In this document: one piece after another, positions 26,054 to 33,523 of the stretch
How the letters are laid out: each line of letters opens with the position of its first letter
Numbering within the stretch: position 1 is the stretch's first letter
Assembly: GCA_964481775.1 (NCBI GenBank)
Contig: CAYZUX010000005.1
Location: 17,799-81,798, forward strand
From: OLB16 sp964481775
GTDB taxonomy: Bacteria; Hinthialibacterota; Hinthialibacteria; OLB16
Reading direction: 5' to 3'
DNA length: 64,000 nt
Position numbers and translations under genes: made by a program
Notes under the pieces: model-generated
The model's input: only the letters and a program-made list of their open reading frames with translations
Database searches by the model: none
What the model was told of the DNA's origin: nothing

Positions 26054-26299
26054 TTAAAAAACCTCAGAGATATCAGTCACCATGAGAACTAACCCTTTCC
26101 CTCGATCCCAATGGGCATATTGTTTTGACCAATCTCGAGTGATCATCTCATGAGCCTTTTCAGATCCCTCTTTTTGATTTCTGGCTCGGACCACATGGTG
26201 TGTAAAGAAACCAACGATACTACTGGTTTCCGTTCCAATTTCTTCCACCGTTAGTACATCTACACCCTCTCCGTGAACTTGGACGCCATAGAAATGCAT
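26054..26299 (-). CDS. Small protein of unknown function upstream of the toxin-antitoxin pair
   Basis: An 81-residue open frame starting MHFYGVQVHGEGVDV, with GGAG nine bases before this ATG; an ATG five codons earlier is possible. The sequence is mixed alpha/beta with no membrane segment. I do not recognise the family; the FYGV opening and ARN-EKA pattern recall small DUF4288-like proteins, but this is weak. It ends 37 bp before the antitoxin and could be co-transcribed with it. Confidence 0.5.
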   Translation of the reverse strand: MHFYGVQVHGEGVDVLTVEEIGTETSSIVGFFTHHVVRARNQKEGSEKAHEMITRDWSKQYAHWDRGKGLVLMVTDISEVF

Positions 26300-26329
26300 T
26301 TCATGGGGCTCCATCTATTGTAGGAGGTA

Positions 26330-26540
26330 TTGAATCGTGGATGGGATAGAAGTTATGGAGAGACGTGGAAGAGGACGGATTGAAGTCGATCCGTTTTCCA
26401 CAAGTTTCCGTTTCCCTTCCATGACCTCCACGATTCAACTTGGTGAGTGGCCACATGGACACGATGGAATCGGGACGCAATGGAATCGGGACGCAATGGA
26501 ATGCGTCCCTCCATGGAGGGACCCGCTCCGTCGGGTCCGG
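26330..26540. repeat. Nested palindrome cluster (MITE-like or structured RNA)
   Basis: An outer inverted repeat TTGAATCGTGGA (26330-26341) / TCCACGATTCAA (26427-26438) encloses an inner imperfect stem beginning GTGGAAGAGGACGGAT and ending ATCCGTTTTCCAC. Past it lie a 16-bp direct repeat (TGGAATCGGGACGCAA, two copies), a GGGACGCA/TGCGTCCC hairpin, the 18-bp perfect palindrome GTCCCTCCATGGAGGGAC and a GGACCCG/CGGGTCC hairpin. It carries no gene. The nested stems look like a miniature mobile element or a chain of REP-like units. Confidence 0.5.
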
Positions 26541-26556
26541 GGCTTCTCCCCCCTCC

Positions 26557-26919
26557 TCACTCATCCCGGTGCACTGTCGCAGGTGAGAAAGCCGGGATGC
26601 AGACCGCGATGTAGTCAGCGCCCTCTTCGTTGGGTGTGCTGTATTGGACCCACTCGCCGGGGTGAGCGATGATGGCTTGACCGGCGGTAACATCAATATC
26701 TCCCTCTTGGGTAGTCACCCGCAGCAGCCCGCTCAGGACCAGGGTGTACTCCTCAAACTCCGGGGTCTGCCCCGGCTCCACCCAGCCACATGGGCTGTGC
26801 ATGTGGGCGATACTGACCCCTTCGGTTTTGGTGTTCACCCGTCCGATGAATTCCTCGATGATTTTGGGTTTGTTACCCGCCGCGGTGATACGCGTGGGTG
26901 ATGAAATGTGTGTCGGCAT
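26557..26919 (-). CDS. Cupin-domain protein
   Basis: A 120-residue single-domain cupin. The two conserved cupin motifs are recognisable: SIAHMHSPCGW...EFEEYTLVLSG (motif 1 with histidines and a glutamate for metal binding) and GQAIIAHPGEWVQYS (motif 2). The start at 26919 has GAGG six bases upstream. Small stand-alone cupins of this type bind a metal and can be sugar isomerases, dioxygenases or ligand sensors; nothing here narrows this. Confidence 0.8.
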   Translation of the reverse strand: MPTHISSPTRITAAGNKPKIIEEFIGRVNTKTEGVSIAHMHSPCGWVEPGQTPEFEEYTLVLSGLLRVTTQEGDIDVTAGQAIIAHPGEWVQYSTPNEEGADYIAVCIPAFSPATVHRDE

Positions 26920-26976
26920 GAGAACCTCATTGAGATGAAAATTCTGCAAGACAAAACATGCTCCCGTTTGGAGCTT

Positions 26977-27042
26977 CAACCTTTAGGTTGCTCAAGCACG
27001 CTAAAGCGTGTACTCCGAACCCGATCCACACGCTAAAGCGTG
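26977..27042. repeat. Short hairpin repeats of the -ACTCC class
   Basis: Three small palindromes in the gap between two genes: CAACCTTTAGGTTG (26977-26990) and two copies of CACGCTAAAGCGTG (26997-27010, 27029-27042). The latter two are followed by TACTCC and AACTCC. They are the same general design as the hairpins at 28190-28371 and in the array at 47502. Confidence 0.7.
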
Positions 27043-27056
27043 AACTCCAGACAACT

Positions 27057-27614
27057 CTATTTGGAAAACTTCCCCATCAGTTTCCCCTCGCGCAACACGT
27101 GCCCCTTCATGGCCTCCTCGACCTCCTTCTTGGTCGCACCCACCTTGAGGCCAAGCTTCTTGTCGAGGGCATACACCTTGAAGAAATACCGGTGCGTGCC
27201 GCTGGGGGGACAAGGACCGCCATATCCAAGCTTGCGGAAATCATTGGTGCCATGGATGGCGCCATTCTTGAGGGTCTTCTCCGGTGGAATATTCTCAACC
27301 AGCTCTTTCGTGTCGGGCGGGAGGTCGAACAACACCCAGTGCACCCAGGTCCCCACCGGCGCATCGGGATCATCGCTGATCAGAGCCAGCGACTTGGCCT
27401 CCTCCGGAACCGACTCGATCTTGAGAGGCGGGGAGATATTCGCTCCCTTGCAGGTGTACTTCGCGGGGATCATGCCGCCTTCCTTGAACGCGGCGCTGGT
27501 GACTTGGATCTCCACTTTTTTACCCTCCTTTTCAAGGGGTTGAGGGAAAGCCTCTGGACAGGCCAGGGCGAAAGCGAGGAACAACAGGAGACTAGACAAG
27601 AGCAAAGGTCTCAT
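27057..27614 (-). CDS. Secreted YbhB/YbcL-type phosphatidylethanolamine-binding-like (PEBP) protein
   Basis: A 185-residue protein with a signal peptide (MRPLLLSSLLLFLAFALA) followed by a PEBP domain: FKEGGMIPAKYTCKG, ISDDPDAPVGTWVHWVLFDLP, GTNDFRKLGYGGPCPP and HRYFFKVYALD. The DDPDAP and HW motifs line the conserved anion-binding pocket of the Raf kinase inhibitor/PEBP family. Bacterial members are annotated as kinase-inhibitor-like, but their function is largely unknown. The start is set at the ATG that opens the signal peptide. Confidence 0.88.
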   Translation of the reverse strand: MRPLLLSSLLLFLAFALACPEAFPQPLEKEGKKVEIQVTSAAFKEGGMIPAKYTCKGANISPPLKIESVPEEAKSLALISDDPDAPVGTWVHWVLFDLPPDTKELVENIPPEKTLKNGAIHGTNDFRKLGYGGPCPPSGTHRYFFKVYALDKKLGLKVGATKKEVEEAMKGHVLREGKLMGKFSK

Positions 27615-27686
27615 TACCTTGGTGACCACCTTTCACCCTACAGTCTGGCACCCACGCCGTGTGGGGTCAATCATGCTTTTGAAGAC

Positions 27687-27745
27687 CTCACCCCCCACCC
27701 CAACCCTCCCCCGCAAGGGGGGAGGGTTGGGGTGGGGGGTTGAGG
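27687..27745. repeat. Long C-rich perfect hairpin
   Basis: The left arm at 27691-27712 (beginning CCCCCCACCCCAACCC) pairs fully with 27718-27739 around a GCAA-type loop. The stem extends outward through CCTCA/TGAGG with one bulge, for about 27 bp. It sits between divergently transcribed PEBP and VOC genes, so it is not a terminator for either. It is probably a dispersed palindromic element. Confidence 0.8.
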
Positions 27746-27770
27746 TAACAAACCTTCAAGGAGAAATAAA

Positions 27771-28163
27771 ATGCAACTGGATCATGCCGCTTTTCGAGTC
27801 GCCGACCTGGACCGTGCCATCAACTTCTATACCGGGGTCTTCGGCCTCAGACTGATGTTCCGCCAGGAAGACCCCGAACACCATGAAGCTTTCGCCTTTC
27901 TGGAGGTGGAGGGAGGCAACCTGGAGCTGCTCCAGTGTCTCGATGAGCAGAACCGGCCCATCCCGTATTCCCCTCCTGGAGTGGAACCACCCTTTACTCC
28001 GCATTTGGCGATGAAGTCAGATGACCTCGATCAGCTGGTGACCACTTTGCGGGAGAAAGGTGTCCCGATTGTGAAAGGCCCACTTGAGATTCCGGGTCAG
28101 GTCAAATGGTTGTACCTGACCGACCCGGACCAGAATGTTTTGGAGTTTGTGCAATGGTTGTAG
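27771..28163 (+). CDS. VOC (glyoxalase/bleomycin-resistance fold) protein
   Basis: A 130-residue vicinal-oxygen-chelate protein made of two beta-alpha-beta-beta-beta units. Likely metal ligands are His4 in QLDHAAFRV, Glu in NLELLQ, His in FTPHLAMKS and Glu in NVLEFVQ near the C terminus. The first half has the INFYTGVFGLRL motif, and GKWLYLTDPDQN-like sequence is typical of lactoylglutathione lyase or methylmalonyl-CoA epimerase relatives. AAGGAG precedes the ATG. Because this genome has bacillithiol genes, a thiol-conjugate lyase role is possible but unproven. Confidence 0.85.
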   Translation: MQLDHAAFRVADLDRAINFYTGVFGLRLMFRQEDPEHHEAFAFLEVEGGNLELLQCLDEQNRPIPYSPPGVEPPFTPHLAMKSDDLDQLVTTLREKGVPIVKGPLEIPGQVKWLYLTDPDQNVLEFVQWL

Positions 28164-28189
28164 ACTGAATCGAAAATCTCACTCAGCTC

Positions 28190-28371
28190 GCCCACGAGTT
28201 GCACTCATGGGCCTGGAGATTGCACATTTCCAACTCAGCTCGCCCACGAGTTGCACTCGTGGGCGGAACCCTTCTAGCGGAGTTGTACTCCGCTTGGGTC
28301 TTGCACCAGAGTTGAGCCGAGTGGGAGTACAACTCCCACAGAAGGGTCGAGCCCCGGAGTTCAACTCCGGG
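28190..28371. repeat. Five hairpins with a shared GAGT-x-ACTC core
   Basis: Palindromes at 28190-28212, 28242-28264, 28277-28293, 28321-28339 and 28353-28371 have different outer stems (GCCCAC, GCCCAC, GCG, GTGG, CCCG) around a near-constant centre GAGTTGCACTC / GAGTTGTACTC / GAGTACAACTC / GAGTTCAACTC. The flanks CTCAGCTCGCCC and GGGCGGAACCCT are shared with the 124-bp array at 47502-48092. They fill the 240-bp gap before the bshA-type gene. Confidence 0.8.
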
Positions 28372-28403
28372 TCCAGCTAATGCGGGTACTAGGAGAACTA
28401 AAG

Positions 28404-29570
28404 ATGCGCATCGGGATTGTGTGTTATCCCTCCATCGGTGGGAGCGGAATTGTGGCCAGCGAATTGGGCAAGGCATTGCTTGAACGCGGGCATGATATTC
28501 ACTTCTTTTCCTATGATCTTCCCCACCGTCTGGCCGGCGATGAGGCGCGCTATACCTTCCACCATGTGGATGTTCCCATTTACCCGGTGTTCCGCTTTCC
28601 GCCTTATACCCTTGCGCTGGCCACCAAGCTGGCCGAGGCCGCGCAGGAACATCAGCTCGATGTGATCCATGTCCATTATGCCATCCCTCATTCGACCTCG
28701 GCTCTGCTGGCCAAGATGATGACCTGCCATTATCACCAGCGCAAACTCAAGATCATCACCACGTTGCATGGAACCGATATCGATCTGGTGGGATGGGAGC
28801 CCAGTTACCGTACCGCGGTCGAGTTCAGCATCAACAGCAGCGATGCGGTGACCGCGGTCTCGGAGGATCTCAAGCGGGCCACCCTCGAAAAGTTCGGCGT
28901 CACACGTGATATCCGTGTCATTTACAACCCGATCGACACCACCGTGTTTCGTCCCAATCCCAATGGGTCCACCTCCGGCAACGGACGTTTTAAGACCATC
29001 CTGCATGTCTCCAATTTCCGTCCCGTGAAACGTGTCCAGGATGCGGTCAAGATCCTCGATCTGGCCAGGAACTATCTCCCGGTCCGTTTGGTCTTCTTTG
29101 GAGACGGCCCGGACCGTCCGCTTGCCGAACGCACAGCCAAGCAGCTGGGTGTGCTGGATCGTGTCGACTTCGAGGGCTCGGTTCAGAATATCGAGGAACG
29201 TCTGAGGCAGGGGGATTTGCTGCTATCGACCTCAAACAATGAATCTTTCGGCATGTCCATCGCGGAGGCCATGGCAACCGGGTTGCCGGTGGTGGCTTAC
29301 CGGGTTGGCGGCATTCCGGAGGTGGTGGAGGATGGAGTCAATGGCCGTCTGGTAGATCCGGGATGTATCTGTGATGCTGCCAAGGCGGTGGTGCAGATCC
29401 TTTCCAATCCCGCTTTACGTACTCAATATGGGAGGAGCGCCCGCAAGCGGATCGAGGAGCATTTCCGTTGCGACCTGATCGCCAAGCAATACGAGGAGCT
29501 TTACCAGGAGGTGTTGGAGCAAGAGAGTCCGTGCATGGGGGCACTCAATTTCGCGAAGGTGGAGGGGTGA
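28404..29570 (+). CDS. bshA: N-acetyl-alpha-D-glucosaminyl L-malate synthase BshA
   Basis: A 388-residue GT4-family glycosyltransferase that makes GlcNAc-malate, the first step of bacillithiol synthesis. The sequence begins MRIGIVCYPSIGGSGIVASEL, the BshA signature with a nucleotide-sugar-binding GGSG loop, followed by HVHYAIPHSTSALLAK, TTLHGTDIDLVG, VIYNPIDTTVF and the GT4 E-x7-E region SNNESFGMSIAEAMATGLPV. AGGAG lies just before the ATG. The deacetylase for the second step (bshB1) is at 46665-47372; bshC is not in this window. This predicts that the organism uses bacillithiol as a low-molecular-weight thiol. Confidence 0.93.
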   Translation: MRIGIVCYPSIGGSGIVASELGKALLERGHDIHFFSYDLPHRLAGDEARYTFHHVDVPIYPVFRFPPYTLALATKLAEAAQEHQLDVIHVHYAIPHSTSALLAKMMTCHYHQRKLKIITTLHGTDIDLVGWEPSYRTAVEFSINSSDAVTAVSEDLKRATLEKFGVTRDIRVIYNPIDTTVFRPNPNGSTSGNGRFKTILHVSNFRPVKRVQDAVKILDLARNYLPVRLVFFGDGPDRPLAERTAKQLGVLDRVDFEGSVQNIEERLRQGDLLLSTSNNESFGMSIAEAMATGLPVVAYRVGGIPEVVEDGVNGRLVDPGCICDAAKAVVQILSNPALRTQYGRSARKRIEEHFRCDLIAKQYEELYQEVLEQESPCMGALNFAKVEG

Positions 29571-29583
29571 CCCCTCATTCATC

Positions 29584-29928
29584 TTAACAGATCCTCCACC
29601 ATGGCGCTGCCAACACACGCCGAGTAATGGGGAAAGTCTCCGAACCGCCATAAAGAAACAGGCCGCGTGTCCGCTGGACCTCATCGAGGACGAGTCGAGG
29701 GGCCCGGTTCACGACACTTTCGGGATCGGTCTCGGCCTGTGTCCGCAGGTCAAAGTCATCCAGTGTGAGGTAGGGCCGGTTCTTCAGCTCTGGGAGCGAG
29801 CGAACCAAGGTGGTTTTGCCGGTTTAACGAGCGCCAAGCAGAACTACGACAGGCGCTGTCCTCAGGGCATGGATCACCGCAACCGAAGCGGCGCGTGGAA
29901 GGAGAGAGGGGCTCTGTGGGTATTCCAT
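29584..29928 (-). pseudogene. Decayed AAA ATPase (AAA_14/DUF4143 type)
   Basis: Starting at 29928 the frame reads MEYPQSPSLLPRAASV, then a beta strand VVVLLGAR, a TAA stop at 29826-29824 in place of the expected Gln, then TGKTTLVRSLPEL, so the stop interrupts the Walker A motif GARxTGKTT. Past it comes YLTLDDFDLRTQAETDP and LVLDEVQRTRG, the Walker B strand, after which the homology is lost at GGSETF and the frame ends. The intact family has ~380 residues and includes a DUF4143 domain. Both a nonsense mutation and a truncation are therefore visible. Confidence 0.8.
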
Positions 29929-30061
29929 ACATGATGAGTATGGATTACACAAGGTTTATGGACGGCTTTGAAAGACCAGAGATCAGAACTATGAGCAAAA
30001 ATTGATAAAATATGCACAACATATTGTACTATCTAATAACCCATATCCATATCTGAAGCGG

Positions 30062-30316
30062 TTACGTCTTTTTTTGGGAAAAAAGACACGACTCCTCACA
30101 CCAGTACCCCACTCCATACACGGTCCGGATGATTTTCGGATCATGCGGGTCGGCCTCGATGCGTTTGCGGAGTTGTGAAATGTGTTGATCCAGAGCGCAG
30201 CTGCTGGGAATGTCGTCCATTCCCCAGCAATGGTCGAAAAACAGGTCGCGATCCACTACCTTGCCCTCTTGAGCCTCATCCGGTAAGGTCAATCGAAGTC
30301 TTTGAAACACAGGCAT
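30062..30316 (-). pseudogene. Fragment of an OmpR-type response regulator (winged-helix output domain)
   Basis: An 84-codon open frame carries the C-terminal part of a Trans_reg_C winged helix: GKVVDRDLFFDHCWG, SSCALDQHISQLRKRIEADP and IIRTVYGVGYW. The receiver domain and the first strands of the winged helix are missing. Upstream sequence in the same frame does not resume the family, so it looks like a remnant; an assembly error is less likely. It adjoins the decayed ATPase, marking a region of gene loss. Confidence 0.7.
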
Positions 30317-30423
30317 TTCCTAAGGCGATCGTTTTTCCGGATCCTCAATCGATGGGAATGTGTCAAAGACAGCATCGTGGCGGTCACACCACCACTTTCC
30401 ATATGTCAACGGAGGAGAAATCC

Positions 30424-31725
30424 ATGCTTTGCCCTCAAACCCAGTGCCGTTTAGGGGGAACCACTCTCTTGCTTGTTCTCATTCTGGGAACCACCCAACC
30501 CGCTCTGGGAGGGGACTGGCCACAGTACCGAGGTGCTCACCTGGATGGAACCACCGAAGAGAAAGTGGTGCTTCGCAACTGGCCGAAGGAGGGTCCCCCA
30601 AAAGTCTGGAAAGTGCCGACTCCCAATGGCTTCAGCTCCTTCACCACCGCAGGTGGTAAGGCCTTCACCCTGGTCAGCCGTGAGGATGCGGATGGGCTCC
30701 TGAGAGAGACTTGTGTTGCTCTGGATGCCGCGACCGGGAAAGAACTCTGGGCCTTTATGATGTGCATCGCCAAGTATGAAGGCGGGGGTGATTCCGGAAC
30801 GGATGACAACAAGGGAGGCGATGGCTCACGATCGACACCTTCACTGGATGGGGGGCGCGTCTATGTGTATGACTCACAGATCCACCTCTACTGCCTGAAT
30901 GGAGAGGATGGCAAGGTTCTCTGGTCCAAGAATATTGGAGAGGATTTCGCCGGCCCGAATATCCGTTGGCAAAGCGCGGCCTCCCCCTTGATCGATGGGG
31001 ATCTCGTGTTTGTTCCCGGTGGGGGACCTGGACAGGCTTTTATTGCCTTCAACAAAGTGACCGGGGATGTCGTCTGGAAAAATCTCGACGACCAGATGAC
31101 TCATGCCACGCCAGTTCCCGCCACGATTCACGATGTCCGTCAGATCATCTTTTTCGCGCAATCCGGTCTGGTCTCGGTTGAGGCGAAAACCGGTAAGGAG
31201 CTGTGGCGGTACCCCTTCCCCTACAAGGTCTCGACCGCCGCCTCGCCGGTTGTCTACAAAGACCTGGTTTACTGTTCCGCGGGATATGGAGTGGGCGCGG
31301 GCCTTTGCCGGATCAGGAAGACCGCGGCCGGCATGGAGGCCGAGGAAGTCTGGCGTAAACCCAACCAGCTGTTCAACCATTGGAGCACCCCTGTGTGCAA
31401 GGATGGCTACCTGTATGGCATGTTCAGCTTCAAAGACCATGGCAAAGGGCCTGTCAAATGTGTCGAACTCCTGACTGGCAACGAGAAGTGGTCAAAGGAT
31501 GGCTTCGGTCCGGGTAATGTCATCCTCGCGGGAGATTTATTCCTGGCCCTTTCGGATAAAGGCGAACTGGTTCTCTTCGAGCCAACCCCCTCCGCTTATA
31601 AAGAGATCGCACGTACCGATGTCCTGGATGGGAAATGCTGGTCAACCCCCATCCTGAGTAATGGCCACATCTTTGCCCGCAGCACCAAGGAAGCGGTCTG
31701 TCTGGATGTTTCCAATAGCAAATAA
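30424..31725 (+). CDS. Secreted PQQ-like beta-propeller protein
   Basis: A 433-residue exported protein. The ATG at 30424 is preceded by GGAGGAG at 8-9 bases, and a signal peptide (GGTTLLLVLILGTTQPALG) follows. The mature sequence begins DWPQYRGAHLDG, and blade motifs recur (TGKELWAFM, DGKVLWSKN, TGDVVWKNL, TGKELWRYP, TGNEKWSKD). It is paralogous to the protein at 17855-19090 by architecture. Quinoprotein-like propellers of this length without dehydrogenase residues are usually assigned as binding or assembly proteins. The role is unknown. Confidence 0.86.
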   Translation: MLCPQTQCRLGGTTLLLVLILGTTQPALGGDWPQYRGAHLDGTTEEKVVLRNWPKEGPPKVWKVPTPNGFSSFTTAGGKAFTLVSREDADGLLRETCVALDAATGKELWAFMMCIAKYEGGGDSGTDDNKGGDGSRSTPSLDGGRVYVYDSQIHLYCLNGEDGKVLWSKNIGEDFAGPNIRWQSAASPLIDGDLVFVPGGGPGQAFIAFNKVTGDVVWKNLDDQMTHATPVPATIHDVRQIIFFAQSGLVSVEAKTGKELWRYPFPYKVSTAASPVVYKDLVYCSAGYGVGAGLCRIRKTAAGMEAEEVWRKPNQLFNHWSTPVCKDGYLYGMFSFKDHGKGPVKCVELLTGNEKWSKDGFGPGNVILAGDLFLALSDKGELVLFEPTPSAYKEIARTDVLDGKCWSTPILSNGHIFARSTKEAVCLDVSNSK

Positions 31726-31739
31726 ACGTCCTCATGTCC

Positions 31740-31766
31740 TCCCCCTCTCCCAGTGGGAGAGGGGGA
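31740..31766. repeat. C-rich hairpin after the propeller gene
   Basis: TCCCCCTCTCCCA (31740-31752) pairs perfectly with 31754-31766. It lies 14 bp downstream of the propeller gene's stop and could end transcription, but no T run follows. It belongs with the hairpins at 22406 and 27687. Confidence 0.65.
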
Positions 31767-31838
31767 GGGGGACGAGGTTTTCCCCGCATGCTTTTCATTC
31801 ACGCCAGTCACCATTAACGTACTTGCCCAGACAAACCC

Positions 31839-33479
31839 ATGGGCGCCTCTACAAGCACTTCAACAGAAACCTTGCCCGGCAGTCTGGCCAACATGAACCA
31901 TCCAGCCAGCCGGCCGTTGGTAATCTTCTTTTTCGTCTTTTACCTGATCGCCATCATCCGTAATGCCTGGCTATGTGATGACGCTTACATCACATTGAGG
32001 ACTGTCGACAACTTCATCCATGGGTATGGACTCACCTGGAATACCGCCGAACGGGTCCAGGTTTACACCCATCCTTTATGGATGCTCTGCCTGTCTTTTT
32101 TTTACTTCTTCACACGCGAAGCCTATTTCACCACCCTGTTCTTTTCACTCACGGTCTCCGCCGCGGTGGGATATCTGCTGGCTTTCCGGATCGCGCGTTG
32201 CGCGGGCACAGCGATCATTTGCCTGACATGCCTGACCTTCTCGAAGGCCTATCTCGATTACTCCACCTCCGGTCTGGAAAATCCTCTTACACACCTTCTG
32301 TTGGCCATTTTCATCCTGACAATCCGCCAACCCGGCAGAGATCTCCGTTGGTTATTCCGTCTATCGCTGATCGCTGCCCTGGCCGCAACCAACCGGATCG
32401 ATACGATTCTCTTGTACTTCCCCGCACTCCTTTACGGCATCTTCCATCTTCCAAAGGGGGGACGTGCCAAAACATATCTCAAAGGATTCACTCCATTCAT
32501 TCTCTGGGAGTTTTTTTGCCTGATCTATTACGGTTTCCCTTTCCCCAATACCGCTTATGCCAAGCTCAACACAGGTATTCCCGCCACCGATCTCATCTTC
32601 CAGGGGGTTTGCTATCTGTTGAACTCACTCACACTCGACCCGCTCACACTGCTCGTCATATTTGCGGGAATTACCTTGACCTTCTCACGGAGTGGGGGCC
32701 AATCGCAGAGTAGTGAATCCATTCATCTTAAGGAAAACAAGGCGAATGAATTCGCTATTCCACAAGTGATTTCCATTGGGCTTGTATTGTATCTGCTCTA
32801 TGTGATCTGGATTGGGGGTGATTTCATGAGCGGGAGGTTCCTGTCTGCGGTTCTTCTGGGTTCGGTGGCCTTATTCGCATCCACCTGGGTCATCGACCTC
32901 AAGTCCTCTGTTCCAGTGCTCGTGATGGTGTTGCTGGTGAGTCTTTATTCTCCTCATTCTCAATATCTTCTCGATCTGGGGCACCCGCTTTCACAGCAGG
33001 TTTCCGTTATCGACAACAAGGGAATCGCTGATGAAAGGGCTTATTACCATGCTGCCTCAGGACTTGTGAACATCTCCCGCCACCAGGAACTGCCTTACAA
33101 CGCCTGGGTTCTCGAGGGACGCAAGGCACGTGAGAAAGGGGCTGATGTGGTCACCCGCGAGAACATTGGTCTGTTCGGCTACTATGCCGGCCCCCAGGTC
33201 CATATCGTGGATATCTGGGCCTTGGCGGATCCGCTCCTGACACGTCTTCCGATGGTTCAGCAGGATTGGAGGATTGGTCACTTTCAACGGGAAATCCCAG
33301 GTGGGTATATCCCGACTCTCCAGTCCGGGAAAAATCAGTTGGTGAATCCCAACATTGCCGCTTTTTATGACAGGCTTGTCCTTATCACTCGGGGTTCCCT
33401 GTCCAGCCCAACGAGGTGGTATGAGATTCTTAAGATGAATCTGGGTTGGTATGATGACTTGATTCAGCCGGTTGAATAA
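31839..33479 (+). CDS. Polytopic membrane protein, GT-C glycosyltransferase-like
   Basis: A 546-residue protein with many transmembrane helices (first VIFFFVFYLIAII near residues 27-40) and the sequence CDDAYITLRTVDNFIHGYGLTWNTAERVQVYTHPLW cut across the first periplasmic loop. The Asp pair and the THPLW motif recall AftB-like and other GT-C enzymes that use polyprenyl-linked sugars. The C-terminal ~120 residues are soluble and probably periplasmic. It likely transfers a sugar to envelope glycan or lipid, by family resemblance only. An in-frame copy of the dispersed palindromic repeat encodes part of a hydrophilic loop (about residues 290-308). No good ribosome site precedes the ATG; a start 18 codons later is possible. 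Confidence 0.72.
   Translation: MGASTSTSTETLPGSLANMNHPASRPLVIFFFVFYLIAIIRNAWLCDDAYITLRTVDNFIHGYGLTWNTAERVQVYTHPLWMLCLSFFYFFTREAYFTTLFFSLTVSAAVGYLLAFRIARCAGTAIICLTCLTFSKAYLDYSTSGLENPLTHLLLAIFILTIRQPGRDLRWLFRLSLIAALAATNRIDTILLYFPALLYGIFHLPKGGRAKTYLKGFTPFILWEFFCLIYYGFPFPNTAYAKLNTGIPATDLIFQGVCYLLNSLTLDPLTLLVIFAGITLTFSRSGGQSQSSESIHLKENKANEFAIPQVISIGLVLYLLYVIWIGGDFMSGRFLSAVLLGSVALFASTWVIDLKSSVPVLVMVLLVSLYSPHSQYLLDLGHPLSQQVSVIDNKGIADERAYYHAASGLVNISRHQELPYNAWVLEGRKAREKGADVVTRENIGLFGYYAGPQVHIVDIWALADPLLTRLPMVQQDWRIGHFQREIPGGYIPTLQSGKNQLVNPNIAAFYDRLVLITRGSLSSPTRWYEILKMNLGWYDDLIQPVE
32708..32761 (+). repeat. Dispersed double-hairpin repeat inside a coding sequence
   Basis: GAGTAGTGAATCC...GGAAAAC...GGCGAATGAATTCGCTATTCC matches, in shape and in long stretches of sequence, the intergenic element at 54343-54395 (reverse orientation) and the array units at 47502 onward. 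Here it is translated without breaking the frame. Confidence 0.7.
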
Positions 33480-33523
33480 CCATCCCCCTGAAATCATCAA
33501 ACCTTGTATGATAGTTACCATTC

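Noticed and set aside
27687..27745. Rho-independent terminator
   Set aside because: It lies between divergent genes and is not followed by a T run in either direction.
28164..28403. rRNA or tRNA gene suggested by many stems
   Set aside because: The hairpins do not form a cloverleaf and no GGTTCxAxTCC T-arm signature occurs; they are repeats.
29415..29684. 89-codon minus-strand frame
   Set aside because: Antisense to the end of bshA; it does not continue the decayed ATPase.
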